Positions 45,174 to 52,966 of a stretch of DNA of 64,000 nt are shown piece by piece. The DNA comes from Humibacillus xanthopallidus (lineage in GTDB: Bacteria; Actinomycetota; Actinomycetes; Actinomycetales; Dermatophilaceae). The stretch spans positions 744,001-808,000 of the forward strand of contig NZ_VFQF01000002.1 of the NCBI RefSeq assembly GCF_006717145.1, read 5' to 3'. Position 1 is the stretch's first letter. Each line of letters begins with the position of its first letter. The notes below the pieces were generated by a model that made no database searches, was not told where the DNA came from, and saw only the letters and a program-made list of their open reading frames with translations. A program made the translations under genes and the position numbers.

Positions 45174-46736
45174 GTGGCACGTGGCGATGGACGACTTGGT
45201 CATGACCTCATCCCCGGCGAGAAGGGCCCGCAGGACGCCTGCGGGGTCTTCGGCGTCTGGGCCCCGGGAGAGGACGTCGCGAAGCTGACGTACTTCGGGC
45301 TCTACGCCCTGCAGCACCGCGGGCAGGAGTCGGCGGGCATCGCGACCGGTGACGGGGAGAAGATCCTCGTCTACAAGGACATGGGCCTCGTCTCGCAGGT
45401 CTTCGACGAGACCGCCCTCAGCTCGCTGCGCGGCCATCTCGCCATCGGGCACACCCGCTACTCGACGACCGGCGGCTCGACGTGGGAGAACGCCCAGCCC
45501 ACCCTCGGCGGCACCGGTCACAGCACGCTCGCGCTGGCGCACAACGGCAACCTCATCAACACCCGCGAGCTCAAGGCCCTCGTCGACGAGCACTTCGGCA
45601 GCGGACGCGTCACCGGGGAGCTCGCCCGGGGCAACACCTCCGACACGGCGCTCGTCACGACGCTGCTCTCCGCCGACGAGGACCGCACCCCCGAGCAGGC
45701 CGCTCTCGAGCTGCTGCCCAAGCTCAAGGGCGCCTTCTCCTTCGTCTTCATGGACGAGACGACGCTGTATGCCGCCCGCGACCCCTGGGGCGTGCGTCCC
45801 CTCGCGCTCGGCCGCCTCGAGCGCGGCTGGGTCGTTGCGTCCGAGACCGCCGCGCTGCAGACGATCGGCGCCTCCGTCATCCGCGAGATCGAGCCCGGCG
45901 AGCTCATCGCCATCGACGAGAACGGCCTCCGCTCGCACCACTTCGCCGAGCCGCAGCCCAAGGGATGTGTGTTCGAGTACGTCTACCTCGCGCGCCCCGA
46001 CGCCGTCATCCGCGGCCGGGTCGTCCACGAGGCCCGCGTCGAGATGGGCCGCGTGCTGGCCCGTGAGCACTCCGTCGATGCCGACCTCGTCATCGGGGTG
46101 CCGGAGTCGGGTGTGCCTGCGGCTGTTGGCTATTCGCAGGAGTCAGGGATCCCGTTCGGTCAGGGCTTCGTCAAGAACGCCTATGTCGGACGCACCTTCA
46201 TCCAGCCGTCGCAGACCCTGCGCCAGCTCGGCATCCGCCTCAAGCTCAACCCGCTCGAGCACACGATCCGGGGCAAGCGGCTCGTCGTCGTCGACGACTC
46301 GATCGTGCGCGGCAACACCCAGCGAGCCCAGATCCGCATGCTGCGCGAGGCCGGCGCGGCCGAGGTGCACGTGCGCATCAGCTCGCCGCCCGTGCAGTGG
46401 CCGTGCTTCTACGGCATCGACTTCGCGACCCGCGCCGAGCTGATCGCGACGGGCCTCAAGGTCGAGGAGATCCGCGCCTCGATCGGCGCGGACTCGCTCG
46501 GCTACATCTCCGAAGAGGGCATGATCAGCGCAACGAACCAACCGGCTGACGAGCTCTGCACCGCGTGCTTCACCGGTCGCTACCCCATCGAGCTGCCCGA
46601 GGACGGCCGCATCGGCAAGCACGTGCTCGAGACGCTGCCGCTGACGGTGCGCACCGGCCACGACCGGTCGGTCGACGTCGACGGCGTCACCCTCGGCGTC
46701 GGCCTCGGCGGCGAGAACGCCCTGCAGCACCCCTAG
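45174..46736 (+). CDS. purF: Amidophosphoribosyltransferase
   Basis: First committed enzyme of purine synthesis (PRPP plus glutamine to phosphoribosylamine). The mature Ntn nucleophile is Cys23 in GPQDACGVFGVW, so a short propeptide is removed, as in the Bacillus-type enzyme. The PRPP loop is VVVDDSIVRGNTQRAQIRM, and the iron-sulfur-type cysteine pattern (Cys in GCVFEYVYLARPD and C-terminal LCTACFTG) is present. Length 520. The GTG at 45174 is the best start; no strong ribosome site is seen. Confidence 0.96.
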   Translation: MARGDGRLGHDLIPGEKGPQDACGVFGVWAPGEDVAKLTYFGLYALQHRGQESAGIATGDGEKILVYKDMGLVSQVFDETALSSLRGHLAIGHTRYSTTGGSTWENAQPTLGGTGHSTLALAHNGNLINTRELKALVDEHFGSGRVTGELARGNTSDTALVTTLLSADEDRTPEQAALELLPKLKGAFSFVFMDETTLYAARDPWGVRPLALGRLERGWVVASETAALQTIGASVIREIEPGELIAIDENGLRSHHFAEPQPKGCVFEYVYLARPDAVIRGRVVHEARVEMGRVLAREHSVDADLVIGVPESGVPAAVGYSQESGIPFGQGFVKNAYVGRTFIQPSQTLRQLGIRLKLNPLEHTIRGKRLVVVDDSIVRGNTQRAQIRMLREAGAAEVHVRISSPPVQWPCFYGIDFATRAELIATGLKVEEIRASIGADSLGYISEEGMISATNQPADELCTACFTGRYPIELPEDGRIGKHVLETLPLTVRTGHDRSVDVDGVTLGVGLGGENALQHP

Positions 46737-46781
46737 CCGCAGACGTAGCCGCAGGCGCCCGACGGACGCCCCGCTGCCGTC

Positions 46782-46858
46782 CCCAATCGAAAGCGCATTT
46801 CGTCGTGCCCGGGGTCGCGCGATCATCCGATCGAAAGAGCAATCCGTCGTGCCCGGGG
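46782..46858. repeat. Two divergent copies of the GCTCTCTCGATT family between purF and the VIT1/CCC1 gene
   Basis: Copies read CCAATCGAAAGCGCATTTCG(...CCCGGGG) at 46782-46814 and CCGATCGAAAGAGCAATCCG(...CCCGGGG) at 46827-46858; the reverse complement of each resembles the units flanking the M4 protease gene. They lie between convergent genes. Confidence 0.75.
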
Positions 46859-46891
46859 AGCGTGTTTCGGGGGGATGGGCTGAACTCTCGG

Positions 46892-47584
46892 TCAGTCGGC
46901 CTCCGGCAGGATGGCGACGCCGGCGACGAAGCTGACCGCCATGGTGCCGAGACCGACGACGAGGGTGCGCATCAGCATCCGTGATGTGGAGAGGTGGGCA
47001 GAGCGCGCGGCGAGCACCGAGGTGATCGCAAGACTCACCCCAGCCGCGACGAAGAGCGCGACGGTGTCGAGCTGGAAGGGCGTCAGCACGGTGATGGCGA
47101 CCGGGATGCTCGCGCCGATGGCGAAGGCTGCCGCGGCTCGCAGGCCCTCGAGAACCGGGCGGATGGCCGGTGGGATCTCGTCGATGTTGTGCTCGGTGTC
47201 GAGCTGGGCGGCCAGGGGGTCCGCGGCCTCGAGCTGGTCAGCGACCTGCTCCGCCAGCTCGACCGTCAGCCCGCGCCCCACGTAGTGCGCGACGAGCTGC
47301 GCGTGCTCGCCCTCGGGCTGCGTGCGCAACCGCTCCGCTTCGGCCTCGGCGGTCGCGAGCTGCGCGTCCCGCTCGCCGGCGGACTCAGCCCACTTGGCGC
47401 CGCCGACCCCGAGGGCGCCCGCGATGGCCGCAGCCATCGCGGCCGTGATGAGCAGCAGGTTGTCAGCACCTGCTCCGGCAAAGCCCTGCAGGAGGCTCGC
47501 GGTGGCGATGATGCCGTCGTTCGTGCTGAGCACCCACACGCGCATCAGCAGCCATCGGGAGACCAACCATGCACGCACCGCCAC
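46892..47584 (-). CDS. VIT1/CCC1-family (iron/manganese) membrane transporter
   Basis: A 230-residue membrane protein with two N-terminal helices, a cytoplasmic segment of amphipathic, charged helices (about 65-140) and three C-terminal helices. STNDGIIATASLLQGFAGAG is the VIT signature with the metal-binding Asp/Asn, and EHAQLVAHYVGRGL fits the cytosolic metal-binding bundle. It probably moves Fe2+ or Mn2+. GTG at 47584 is annotated; a second GTG at 47578 is better spaced from GAGGAG. Confidence 0.87.
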   Translation of the reverse strand: MAVRAWLVSRWLLMRVWVLSTNDGIIATASLLQGFAGAGADNLLLITAAMAAAIAGALGVGGAKWAESAGERDAQLATAEAEAERLRTQPEGEHAQLVAHYVGRGLTVELAEQVADQLEAADPLAAQLDTEHNIDEIPPAIRPVLEGLRAAAAFAIGASIPVAITVLTPFQLDTVALFVAAGVSLAITSVLAARSAHLSTSRMLMRTLVVGLGTMAVSFVAGVAILPEAD

Positions 47585-47703
47585 GCTCCTCGACCATCCG
47601 AGACAACACGCCTCGTCAGCGGGAGCGTGTCATGTCGCGGCGTCGAGCGACAGCATCCACGGCTTTGTGGCGTCGCCGGGGCGGTCGGCGTGCGCGCCCT
47701 CGT

Positions 47704-47733
47704 GCGACCGACTGCTCTCTCGATTCGGTCGGG
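47704..47733. repeat. Single copy of the GCTCTCTCGATT family upstream of purM
   Basis: CGACCGACTGCTCTCTCGAT followed by TCGGTCGGG; here the element is bracketed by CGACCGA/TCGGTCG so that it forms its own inverted repeat. About 100 bp before the purM -10. Confidence 0.7.
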
Positions 47734-47823
47734 TTGCTCCTCCGCTGGCTGGAGGAGAGCCGGCGGGGCCGTGGTGTGGTCTCCGCGGGTGGTCACCTCG
47801 ATCGGGACGTGCCGTGGCGCCGG

Positions 47824-47829
47824 TAGGGT
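47824..47829 (+). promoter_or_regulatory. Putative -10 element (TAGGGT), leaderless purM
   Basis: TAGGGT ends 7 nt before the purM GTG at 47837, with no ribosome site between. Confidence 0.5.
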
Positions 47830-47836
47830 GGGTCAG

Positions 47837-48955
47837 GTGAGCGATGCCCCCATCACCTACGCCTCTGCCGGAGTGGACGTCGAGGCGGGTGACAAGGCAG
47901 TCGAGCTGATGAAGGAGTCGGTGCGACGCGCGACCCGACCCGAGGTGCTCGGCGGGCTCGGCGGGTTCGCCGGCATGTTCGACGCCAGCGCGATCGCGCG
48001 GATGAGCCGACCGATCCTCGCGACGAGCACCGACGGTGTCGGTACCAAGGTCGCCATCGCCCAGGCTCTCGACAAGCACGACACGATCGGCTTCGACCTC
48101 GTCGGCATGGTCGTCGACGACATCGTCGTCTGTGGCGCCGAGCCGCTCTTCATGACCGACTACATCGCGACCGGCAAGGTCGTGCCCGAGCGCATCGCCG
48201 CGATCGTCGGCGGCATCGCCCGCGCGTGCGAGGAGGCGGGGGTCGCCCTCGTCGGCGGCGAGACCGCGGAGCACCCGGGTCTGCTCGAGCCCGACGAGTA
48301 CGACGTCGCCGGCGCCGCCACCGGTGTCGTCGAGTATGCCGCCGTGCTGGGCCCGCAGCGGGTCGCCGACGGAGACGTCGTGGTGGCGCTCGCGAGCAGC
48401 GGCCTGCACAGCAACGGCTACAGCCTCGTGCGCCGCGTCATCGAGAGCGCGGGCTGGGCCCTCGACCGGCACGTCGACGACTTCGGCCGCACCCTCGGCG
48501 AGGAGCTGCTCGAGCCGACGCGGATCTACACCCGCCCGCTGCTCGACCTCATCGCCGCCGACGGGATCGACGTGCACGCCCTGAGCCACGTGACCGGTGG
48601 CGGCCTCGCCGCCAACCTCGCGCGGGTCCTGCCGGCCGGCACCTACGCGCGGCTCGACCGGTCGACGTGGACACCGCCCGCGGTCTTCCGCACGATCCAG
48701 GACCTCGGGCGCGTGCCGCAGGCCGACATCGAGCGCACCCTCAACCAGGGCATCGGCTTCGTGGCGGTGCTCCCCGAGGCGCAGGCGGAGCGCGCCATCG
48801 AGCTCAGCCGGGCCGGCGGCATACCTGCGTGGCGGCTCGGCGACGTGACGACGCTCGAGCGTGCCGACATCGAGGCGGGCACCGAGGTCGTCAGGGGCGC
48901 GAAGGGCGTCGACGGCGGCTCGGTCCAGGTCGTCGGGCAGCACCCGACGACCTGA
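47837..48955 (+). CDS. purM: Phosphoribosylformylglycinamidine cyclo-ligase (AIR synthase)
   Basis: ATP-dependent ring closure of FGAM to AIR. Signatures: ATSTDGVGTKVAIAQ, GFDLVGMVVDDIVVCGAEPL, LVGGETAEHPG, ALASSGLHSNGYSLVR and HVTGGGLAANLARVLP. Length 372 is normal. The frame stays open for 840 bp upstream over the VIT1/CCC1 gene; only the GTG at 47837 makes biological sense. Confidence 0.96.
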   Translation: MSDAPITYASAGVDVEAGDKAVELMKESVRRATRPEVLGGLGGFAGMFDASAIARMSRPILATSTDGVGTKVAIAQALDKHDTIGFDLVGMVVDDIVVCGAEPLFMTDYIATGKVVPERIAAIVGGIARACEEAGVALVGGETAEHPGLLEPDEYDVAGAATGVVEYAAVLGPQRVADGDVVVALASSGLHSNGYSLVRRVIESAGWALDRHVDDFGRTLGEELLEPTRIYTRPLLDLIAADGIDVHALSHVTGGGLAANLARVLPAGTYARLDRSTWTPPAVFRTIQDLGRVPQADIERTLNQGIGFVAVLPEAQAERAIELSRAGGIPAWRLGDVTTLERADIEAGTEVVRGAKGVDGGSVQVVGQHPTT

Positions 48956-49032
48956 GGACCGGCACAGCCGATCGCGGGACGAGTGCGGACACTCGACTCA
49001 CGAGGTGGAGCAGGGAAGGAGAAAGGGAGAGC

Positions 49033-49227
49033 TCACCGCTCGCCCGAGGCCCACTTCCCGTAGTCGTCGTACTCATCCGGCTCGGTCACCCGTGCGGGCT
49101 CGCGAACCGGACTGGACGTGTCGCGGTGCAGCTCTCGCTCCAGCGCGCTCAAGTCCGTGTCGGGTGTGTAGTACTTGAGCTGCCGTGCGACCTTGGTCTG
49201 CTTGGCTTTGGCTCGGCCGCGCCCCAT
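49033..49227 (-). CDS. DUF3073 family protein
   Basis: A 64-residue basic protein starting MGRGRAKAKQTKVARQLKYY, the DUF3073 signature; in mycobacteria the homologue (Rv0810c) also sits next to purM. The C-terminal half is acidic with a DEYDDYGKW motif. The ATG at 49227 has AGGGGG upstream; a start 12 codons earlier lacks support. Function unknown. Confidence 0.87.
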   Translation of the reverse strand: MGRGRAKAKQTKVARQLKYYTPDTDLSALERELHRDTSSPVREPARVTEPDEYDDYGKWASGER

Positions 49228-49614
49228 GGCGTGACCCCCTCGTGCGTCGTGCCGGGACGGCATCGCTCGTCGGAGAACCGGGTGGCTCTTCGATGTCCGC
49301 GTAGCGGCCCCGGGAATGTGTGTGTTCTCGTGGGGCTAACGCTACATGAGCGGAGCCGCTCCTGCGTCCCACGGTCTCATGGGCCCCTCCCAGCGCGTCG
49401 GCGGCTCGTCGTCGTCGGCGGCTCGTGTCCAGCAGGTCACCAGCAGGTGACCGGCACGTCACATCGTGGGACGACGCCTCAGTTATCCACACCAAATCGT
49501 CTCTTTTCGGCGTTTGGCCGGTAACCACAGGCGCGGGACTTTACTCTGTCTTTACCTAAGCCTCTCCCTGGGGCTGGATGCGTGTCGCTGCACGAGCGAC
49601 AGGGTGGTGGGGAA
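49228..49614. other. Intergenic region with DUF3073 and bldC promoters
   Basis: 387 bp without a gene between divergent starts. A minus-strand TAGCGT near 49347 may belong to the DUF3073 gene. On the plus strand TACTCT (49542-49547) or TACCTA in the AT-richer stretch 49495-49558 are candidate -10s for bldC, giving a leader of roughly 50-65 nt. Direct repeats of CCAGCAGGTsACC lie near 49430-49452. Confidence 0.5.
49483..49491 (+). promoter_or_regulatory. Consensus DnaA box (TTATCCACA) upstream of bldC
   Basis: TTATCCACA matches the bacterial DnaA consensus exactly. It is single, so this is not an origin; it could link bldC expression to DnaA activity. Confidence 0.6.
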
Positions 49615-49812
49615 ATGACAATGACAACGCAGGATCGACACGAGACCGAGAAGCTGCTCACGCCAGCCGAGGTCGCAGCGCTCTTCCGAGTGGACCCGAA
49701 GACGGTCACCCGGTGGGCGAAAGCCGGAAAGCTGACGTCCATCCGGACGCTCGGCGGACACCGTCGCTACCGTGAGTCCGAGGTCCGCGGGCTGCTCGGG
49801 GGCGGCAGCTGA
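49615..49812 (+). CDS. bldC: BldC-type MerR-like DNA-binding regulator
   Basis: A 65-residue protein almost entirely made of the winged helix: LLTPAEVAALFRVDPKTVTR, then WAKAGKLTSIRTLGGHRRYR. This is nearly identical to Streptomyces BldC, a small protein that binds DNA cooperatively as head-to-tail oligomers on direct repeats and times differentiation. In non-sporulating actinobacteria its role is not settled. The ATG at 49615 has GGTGGGGAA upstream. A DnaA box precedes it. Confidence 0.93.
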   Translation: MTMTTQDRHETEKLLTPAEVAALFRVDPKTVTRWAKAGKLTSIRTLGGHRRYRESEVRGLLGGGS

Positions 49813-49918
49813 CACAGCTGCCACTCGCGGCAGACACACACCGCACACGGGGGGAGGGGCGCCGAGGGTGCCCCTCCCCCGACACGTCGGGCGGGGACAG
49901 GATGTCGGTGGCGGGTCC

Positions 49919-49924
49919 TAACGT
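49919..49924 (+). promoter_or_regulatory. Putative -10 element (TAACGT), leaderless VOC gene
   Basis: TAACGT ends 6 nt before the ATG at 49931. Confidence 0.5.
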
Positions 49925-49930
49925 CGGGTC

Positions 49931-50371
49931 ATGACGACCGGACCGACCATCACCGCCATCACGCTGGGCGTGCGCGACGTCGAGGCAGCGCGCGACTTCT
50001 ATGTCGACGGGCTCGGCTTCCGCCTCGTGCTGCACCTGGCCGGCGAGATCAGCTTCGTCCAGTGCGCTCCGGGGCAGCTGCTCGCGCTCTGGGACGTCGA
50101 GCAGATGCCGAGCGAGTACGGCGGCGTCGCCCACGGGCCCGCTGCGCCGCCCCTGTCGCTGGGGCACAACGTGGCCTCACCCGTCGAGGTCGAGCAGCTG
50201 TATGCCGCCGCGCTGGCTGCCGGGGCCACCTCCGTCGCTGCGCCGCAGGACCGCGACTGGGGAGGGGTGAGCGCGTGCGTGGCCGACCTCGACGGCTTCC
50301 GGTGGGACTTCGTGTTCAACCCGAGCTTCCGGGTCGACCACGACGGAACGGTGCATCTCGGCGAGTCGTGA
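49931..50371 (+). CDS. VOC-superfamily (glyoxalase/bleomycin-resistance-like) protein
   Basis: A 146-residue protein with paired beta-alpha-beta-beta-beta modules: ITLGVRDVEAARDFYVDGLG at the N-terminus and a second module with WGGVSACVADLDGFRWDFVF. Metal ligands typical of glyoxalase I are not all evident, so lyase, dioxygenase or binding roles are all possible. Monocistronic, leaderless start. Confidence 0.85.
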   Translation: MTTGPTITAITLGVRDVEAARDFYVDGLGFRLVLHLAGEISFVQCAPGQLLALWDVEQMPSEYGGVAHGPAAPPLSLGHNVASPVEVEQLYAAALAAGATSVAAPQDRDWGGVSACVADLDGFRWDFVFNPSFRVDHDGTVHLGES

Positions 50372-50423
50372 GTCGCGGTCGGCGCGTCGTCGTGAGCCTC
50401 GCCCGCGGCGTGAGCGCGGCCGG

Positions 50424-51134
50424 TCAGAGCAGCTGACGCCACGGGTGAGCGGGGGCGTGTCGGGTGACGAAGCCCGAGAGCCAGCTGCGTTGGGCGGCAT
50501 CGAGCAGCGGAAGCGCGGCCCGGAGGTCTGCGTCGTCCTTGGGTCGGGTGTTGCTCACCTTGTGGGCGAGCACGAGCTCGGGGCGCAGGTAGCGGATGCC
50601 GTCGTGCTCCCACGTCGCCTCGTCCAGGGGGAGGACGACCGACGCGTCCCGCTTGAACTGCCAGCGACCGTCGACGTCCGGGTTGAGCACGAGCTCGCCG
50701 CGCCACGGGGCCAGCGCGTGCTCGCGCACCCAGACCTGCTCGGCGTGCTCGGGCATCTCGCGTCCCGGCGCCAGGTGCACCAGCCCCTGCTCCGAGGCTG
50801 CCCAGAGGTGCCAGTCGCTCTCCAGGTGCCGGCGCACGGCCGGCAGGTCGCGTCGGAACACCGACAGGTCGATGTCCTCGTGCTCGCGGACGACACCGGT
50901 GAAGGCCTCGACCGCCCAGCCGCCGGCGACCCACCACGGCACACCGAGCCCGTCCACGTGGCCTTGCCCGTCCTGCCCGTCCTGGCCACCCAGGCCGGCG
51001 AGGACGTCGCGGGCCTCCGTCGGGGTCCACGAGAGCTGTGGTCCGAAGATCCGCTCGAACTCGGCGCGCGGCATCCACGCCTGCGGCGGCGGTTGCTGGA
51101 GGTCGTGGGGCAAGGGACCGGCCTGGTCGTCCAC
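50424..51134 (-). CDS. Aminoglycoside-nucleotidyltransferase-like protein
   Basis: A 236-residue protein whose core WWVAGGWAVEAFTG followed by REHEDIDLSVFRRD is the GG(W/S)...DxD nucleotidyltransferase signature of the ANT(2'')/AadB-like group. The N-terminus carries a helical segment with an odd Gly-Gln-Asp repeat (GGQDGQDGQG). Resistance function is not implied: many such proteins are uncharacterised. The GTG at 51134 has TACCTT 6 nt upstream. Confidence 0.8.
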   Translation of the reverse strand: MDDQAGPLPHDLQQPPPQAWMPRAEFERIFGPQLSWTPTEARDVLAGLGGQDGQDGQGHVDGLGVPWWVAGGWAVEAFTGVVREHEDIDLSVFRRDLPAVRRHLESDWHLWAASEQGLVHLAPGREMPEHAEQVWVREHALAPWRGELVLNPDVDGRWQFKRDASVVLPLDEATWEHDGIRYLRPELVLAHKVSNTRPKDDADLRAALPLLDAAQRSWLSGFVTRHAPAHPWRQLL

Positions 51135-51140
51135 CCCCCA

Positions 51141-51146
51141 AAGGTA
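51141..51146 (-). promoter_or_regulatory. Putative -10 element (TACCTT), leaderless nucleotidyltransferase gene
   Basis: On the minus strand TACCTT ends 6 nt before the GTG at 51134. Confidence 0.45.
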
Positions 51147-51188
51147 GAGCCGCCCGGCCCCCAGCGGGGGTCGACCGACGGGCGCACC

Positions 51189-52823
51189 TCAGTGACCGAG
51201 TGCCCTCAGCTGGAGGCGCAGGGCGAGCCGGGTCTCGGGGTCGTGCAGGTCGAGGTCGACGACATCGGACAGCCGCGTCATCCGGTAGCGCAGGGTGTTG
51301 GGGTGCACGTGCAATGTCCTGGCGGCCTCGCGCGGGTCGCCGGGGTGGTCCAGCCAGGCGGCGACCGTCTCGAGGTAGGCCGACTGGTGCACGGCGTCGT
51401 GCGCCTGGAGGACCCCGACCGGACCGAGCAGCTCCTCGGTCCAGATGCCACCGAGGGCGCGAGCGGTCGTCACCGCCGCCCAGGCGTGCTCGACGGTGGT
51501 CGTCGTGCCGGTGATGCGCCCCGCCTCGCGCAGCCGCTGCACCTCCGTCGCCTCGCGCCGCGAGCGGTCGAGGTCGGCGGGCCGGCTGACGGAGCCACCG
51601 GCACTCGCCGTCGCGGTCGGTGTGGTGACCGCAACCTCCTCGACGACCGCGAGGAGCCATTCCCACGTGCCGGGTGAGGTGTCACCGGGCACGTCACGCA
51701 CGAGCGTGAGCGGCACGCCGTCGAAGATCGAGAGCAGGGGCTGGCGCCAGGAGCGGCGCCTGGCCGCCGACTCCCACACGTCGAGCTCACGCTCGGGGTC
51801 CACTCGTGCGGGGGAGCCGGCGGCCGCTCCCGGGCCGTCATGGGCCCCGGCGAGCACGACCACGCGCCACGGCGGAGGGGGGAGCCACCCTTCCGCCTCG
51901 ACCACGTCGCCGCTCAGCACGGCGCGGAGCCGGTCGCTCATGACACGTCGCGCTAGGTCTGCCTGCGAGCGCATCCGCAGCAGGTGCAGGGCCACGACCG
52001 ACGCGGTCTGGCGCAGCGACCGCAGCACCGGCTCGGCCGGCTCCTCGTCGACGACGGCCCAGATCGAGCCGAGCCACTCGGTGCCGGCCCGCACCGGCAC
52101 GACGAGCCGCGCACGCAGGCCGCGACCGGCGGCGACGAAGAAGGGCTCCTCGGACCGTGCGAGCCGGCGGAAGACCCCGCGTCCGCGCAGCGAGGCGATC
52201 ACCTCGTCCGGCACGCGCCGCCCGACGATGGTCGAGAGCCGCGCCGGGTCGGCGACGTCCTGCGTCGAGGAGTAGGCGAGCACCCGTGACTGCGTGTCCT
52301 CGATGGTGACGGGGGCTCCGACGAGGGCCGCGCACGCATCGGCGAGGGCGAAGAGCTCGTCGAGCACCGGGCCCTCGGCGCGCAGGGACGGCCCGCTCGC
52401 GGCCCGGTCGAGCACCCCGCGCAGCAACCACACGACGTGTGCCCACGAAGCGTGGTCGGCCAGCTCGACCAGACCGACGCCGAAGCGGGCCGCGGCCGCG
52501 CGCACCTGCGGGTTGCGGGTCGCCACCCGCCGCAGCACGACGGCGGTGCAGCCCACCTCGGCGGCGCGCTCGAGGAGGGCAGCGGCATCAGCCGGCCGGT
52601 CGACGCCGACCCCGAGCAGCAGGTCGCCCGCCTGTCCGTAGACACCGGAGCCCGGCTCGGCGAGCGTGACGTCGTCGATCGTGGCCGGGCCGGTCTCGAC
52701 GACGACGGTCAGCAGGCCGCCGCCGAGCGTGCCGACGAGCTGGTGGACGGGCAGCCCGAACGGCGTGGTCGACGACGTGCGGGTGGCGGAGCGAGCCGAC
52801 GAGCGTGCGGGGGTGGGCGGCAT
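51189..52823 (-). CDS. PucR-family transcriptional regulator
   Basis: A 544-residue regulator with an N-terminal PucR domain (about 25-150), a central GAF-like/GGDEF-related region (about 165-310) and the C-terminal PucR helix-turn-helix DPREAARTLHVHPNTLRYRM near residue 505. PucR proteins control purine, amine or amino-acid catabolism in response to a metabolite. It diverges from a DadA-like oxidase with 143 bp between, which is its likely target. The start ATG (52823) lies inside a GTATGCC heptamer. Confidence 0.88.
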   Translation of the reverse strand: MPPTPARSSARSATRTSSTTPFGLPVHQLVGTLGGGLLTVVVETGPATIDDVTLAEPGSGVYGQAGDLLLGVGVDRPADAAALLERAAEVGCTAVVLRRVATRNPQVRAAAARFGVGLVELADHASWAHVVWLLRGVLDRAASGPSLRAEGPVLDELFALADACAALVGAPVTIEDTQSRVLAYSSTQDVADPARLSTIVGRRVPDEVIASLRGRGVFRRLARSEEPFFVAAGRGLRARLVVPVRAGTEWLGSIWAVVDEEPAEPVLRSLRQTASVVALHLLRMRSQADLARRVMSDRLRAVLSGDVVEAEGWLPPPPWRVVVLAGAHDGPGAAAGSPARVDPERELDVWESAARRRSWRQPLLSIFDGVPLTLVRDVPGDTSPGTWEWLLAVVEEVAVTTPTATASAGGSVSRPADLDRSRREATEVQRLREAGRITGTTTTVEHAWAAVTTARALGGIWTEELLGPVGVLQAHDAVHQSAYLETVAAWLDHPGDPREAARTLHVHPNTLRYRMTRLSDVVDLDLHDPETRLALRLQLRALGH

Positions 52824-52966
52824 ACCTCGATGGTGGCATGCGGTGGTGCCGACAGCACAACGACCGTCGAAAAGCTTGGCGCCGCAGCACCAAGGTCGAG
52901 CATCGCCCCGACCTCACCATGGACGTAGCACGATCCACACCCCAGCCGACACCAGGAGTCGACCCC

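Noticed and set aside
46994-47836. Long N-terminal extension of PurM
   Set aside because: Antisense to the VIT1/CCC1 gene and absent from the PurM family.
49483-49491. Replication origin
   Set aside because: Only one consensus DnaA box is present and no dnaA/dnaN neighbours; an origin needs a cluster.
50424-51134. Aminoglycoside resistance gene
   Set aside because: The nucleotidyltransferase signature is clear but many chromosomal relatives have no resistance role; no mobile context.
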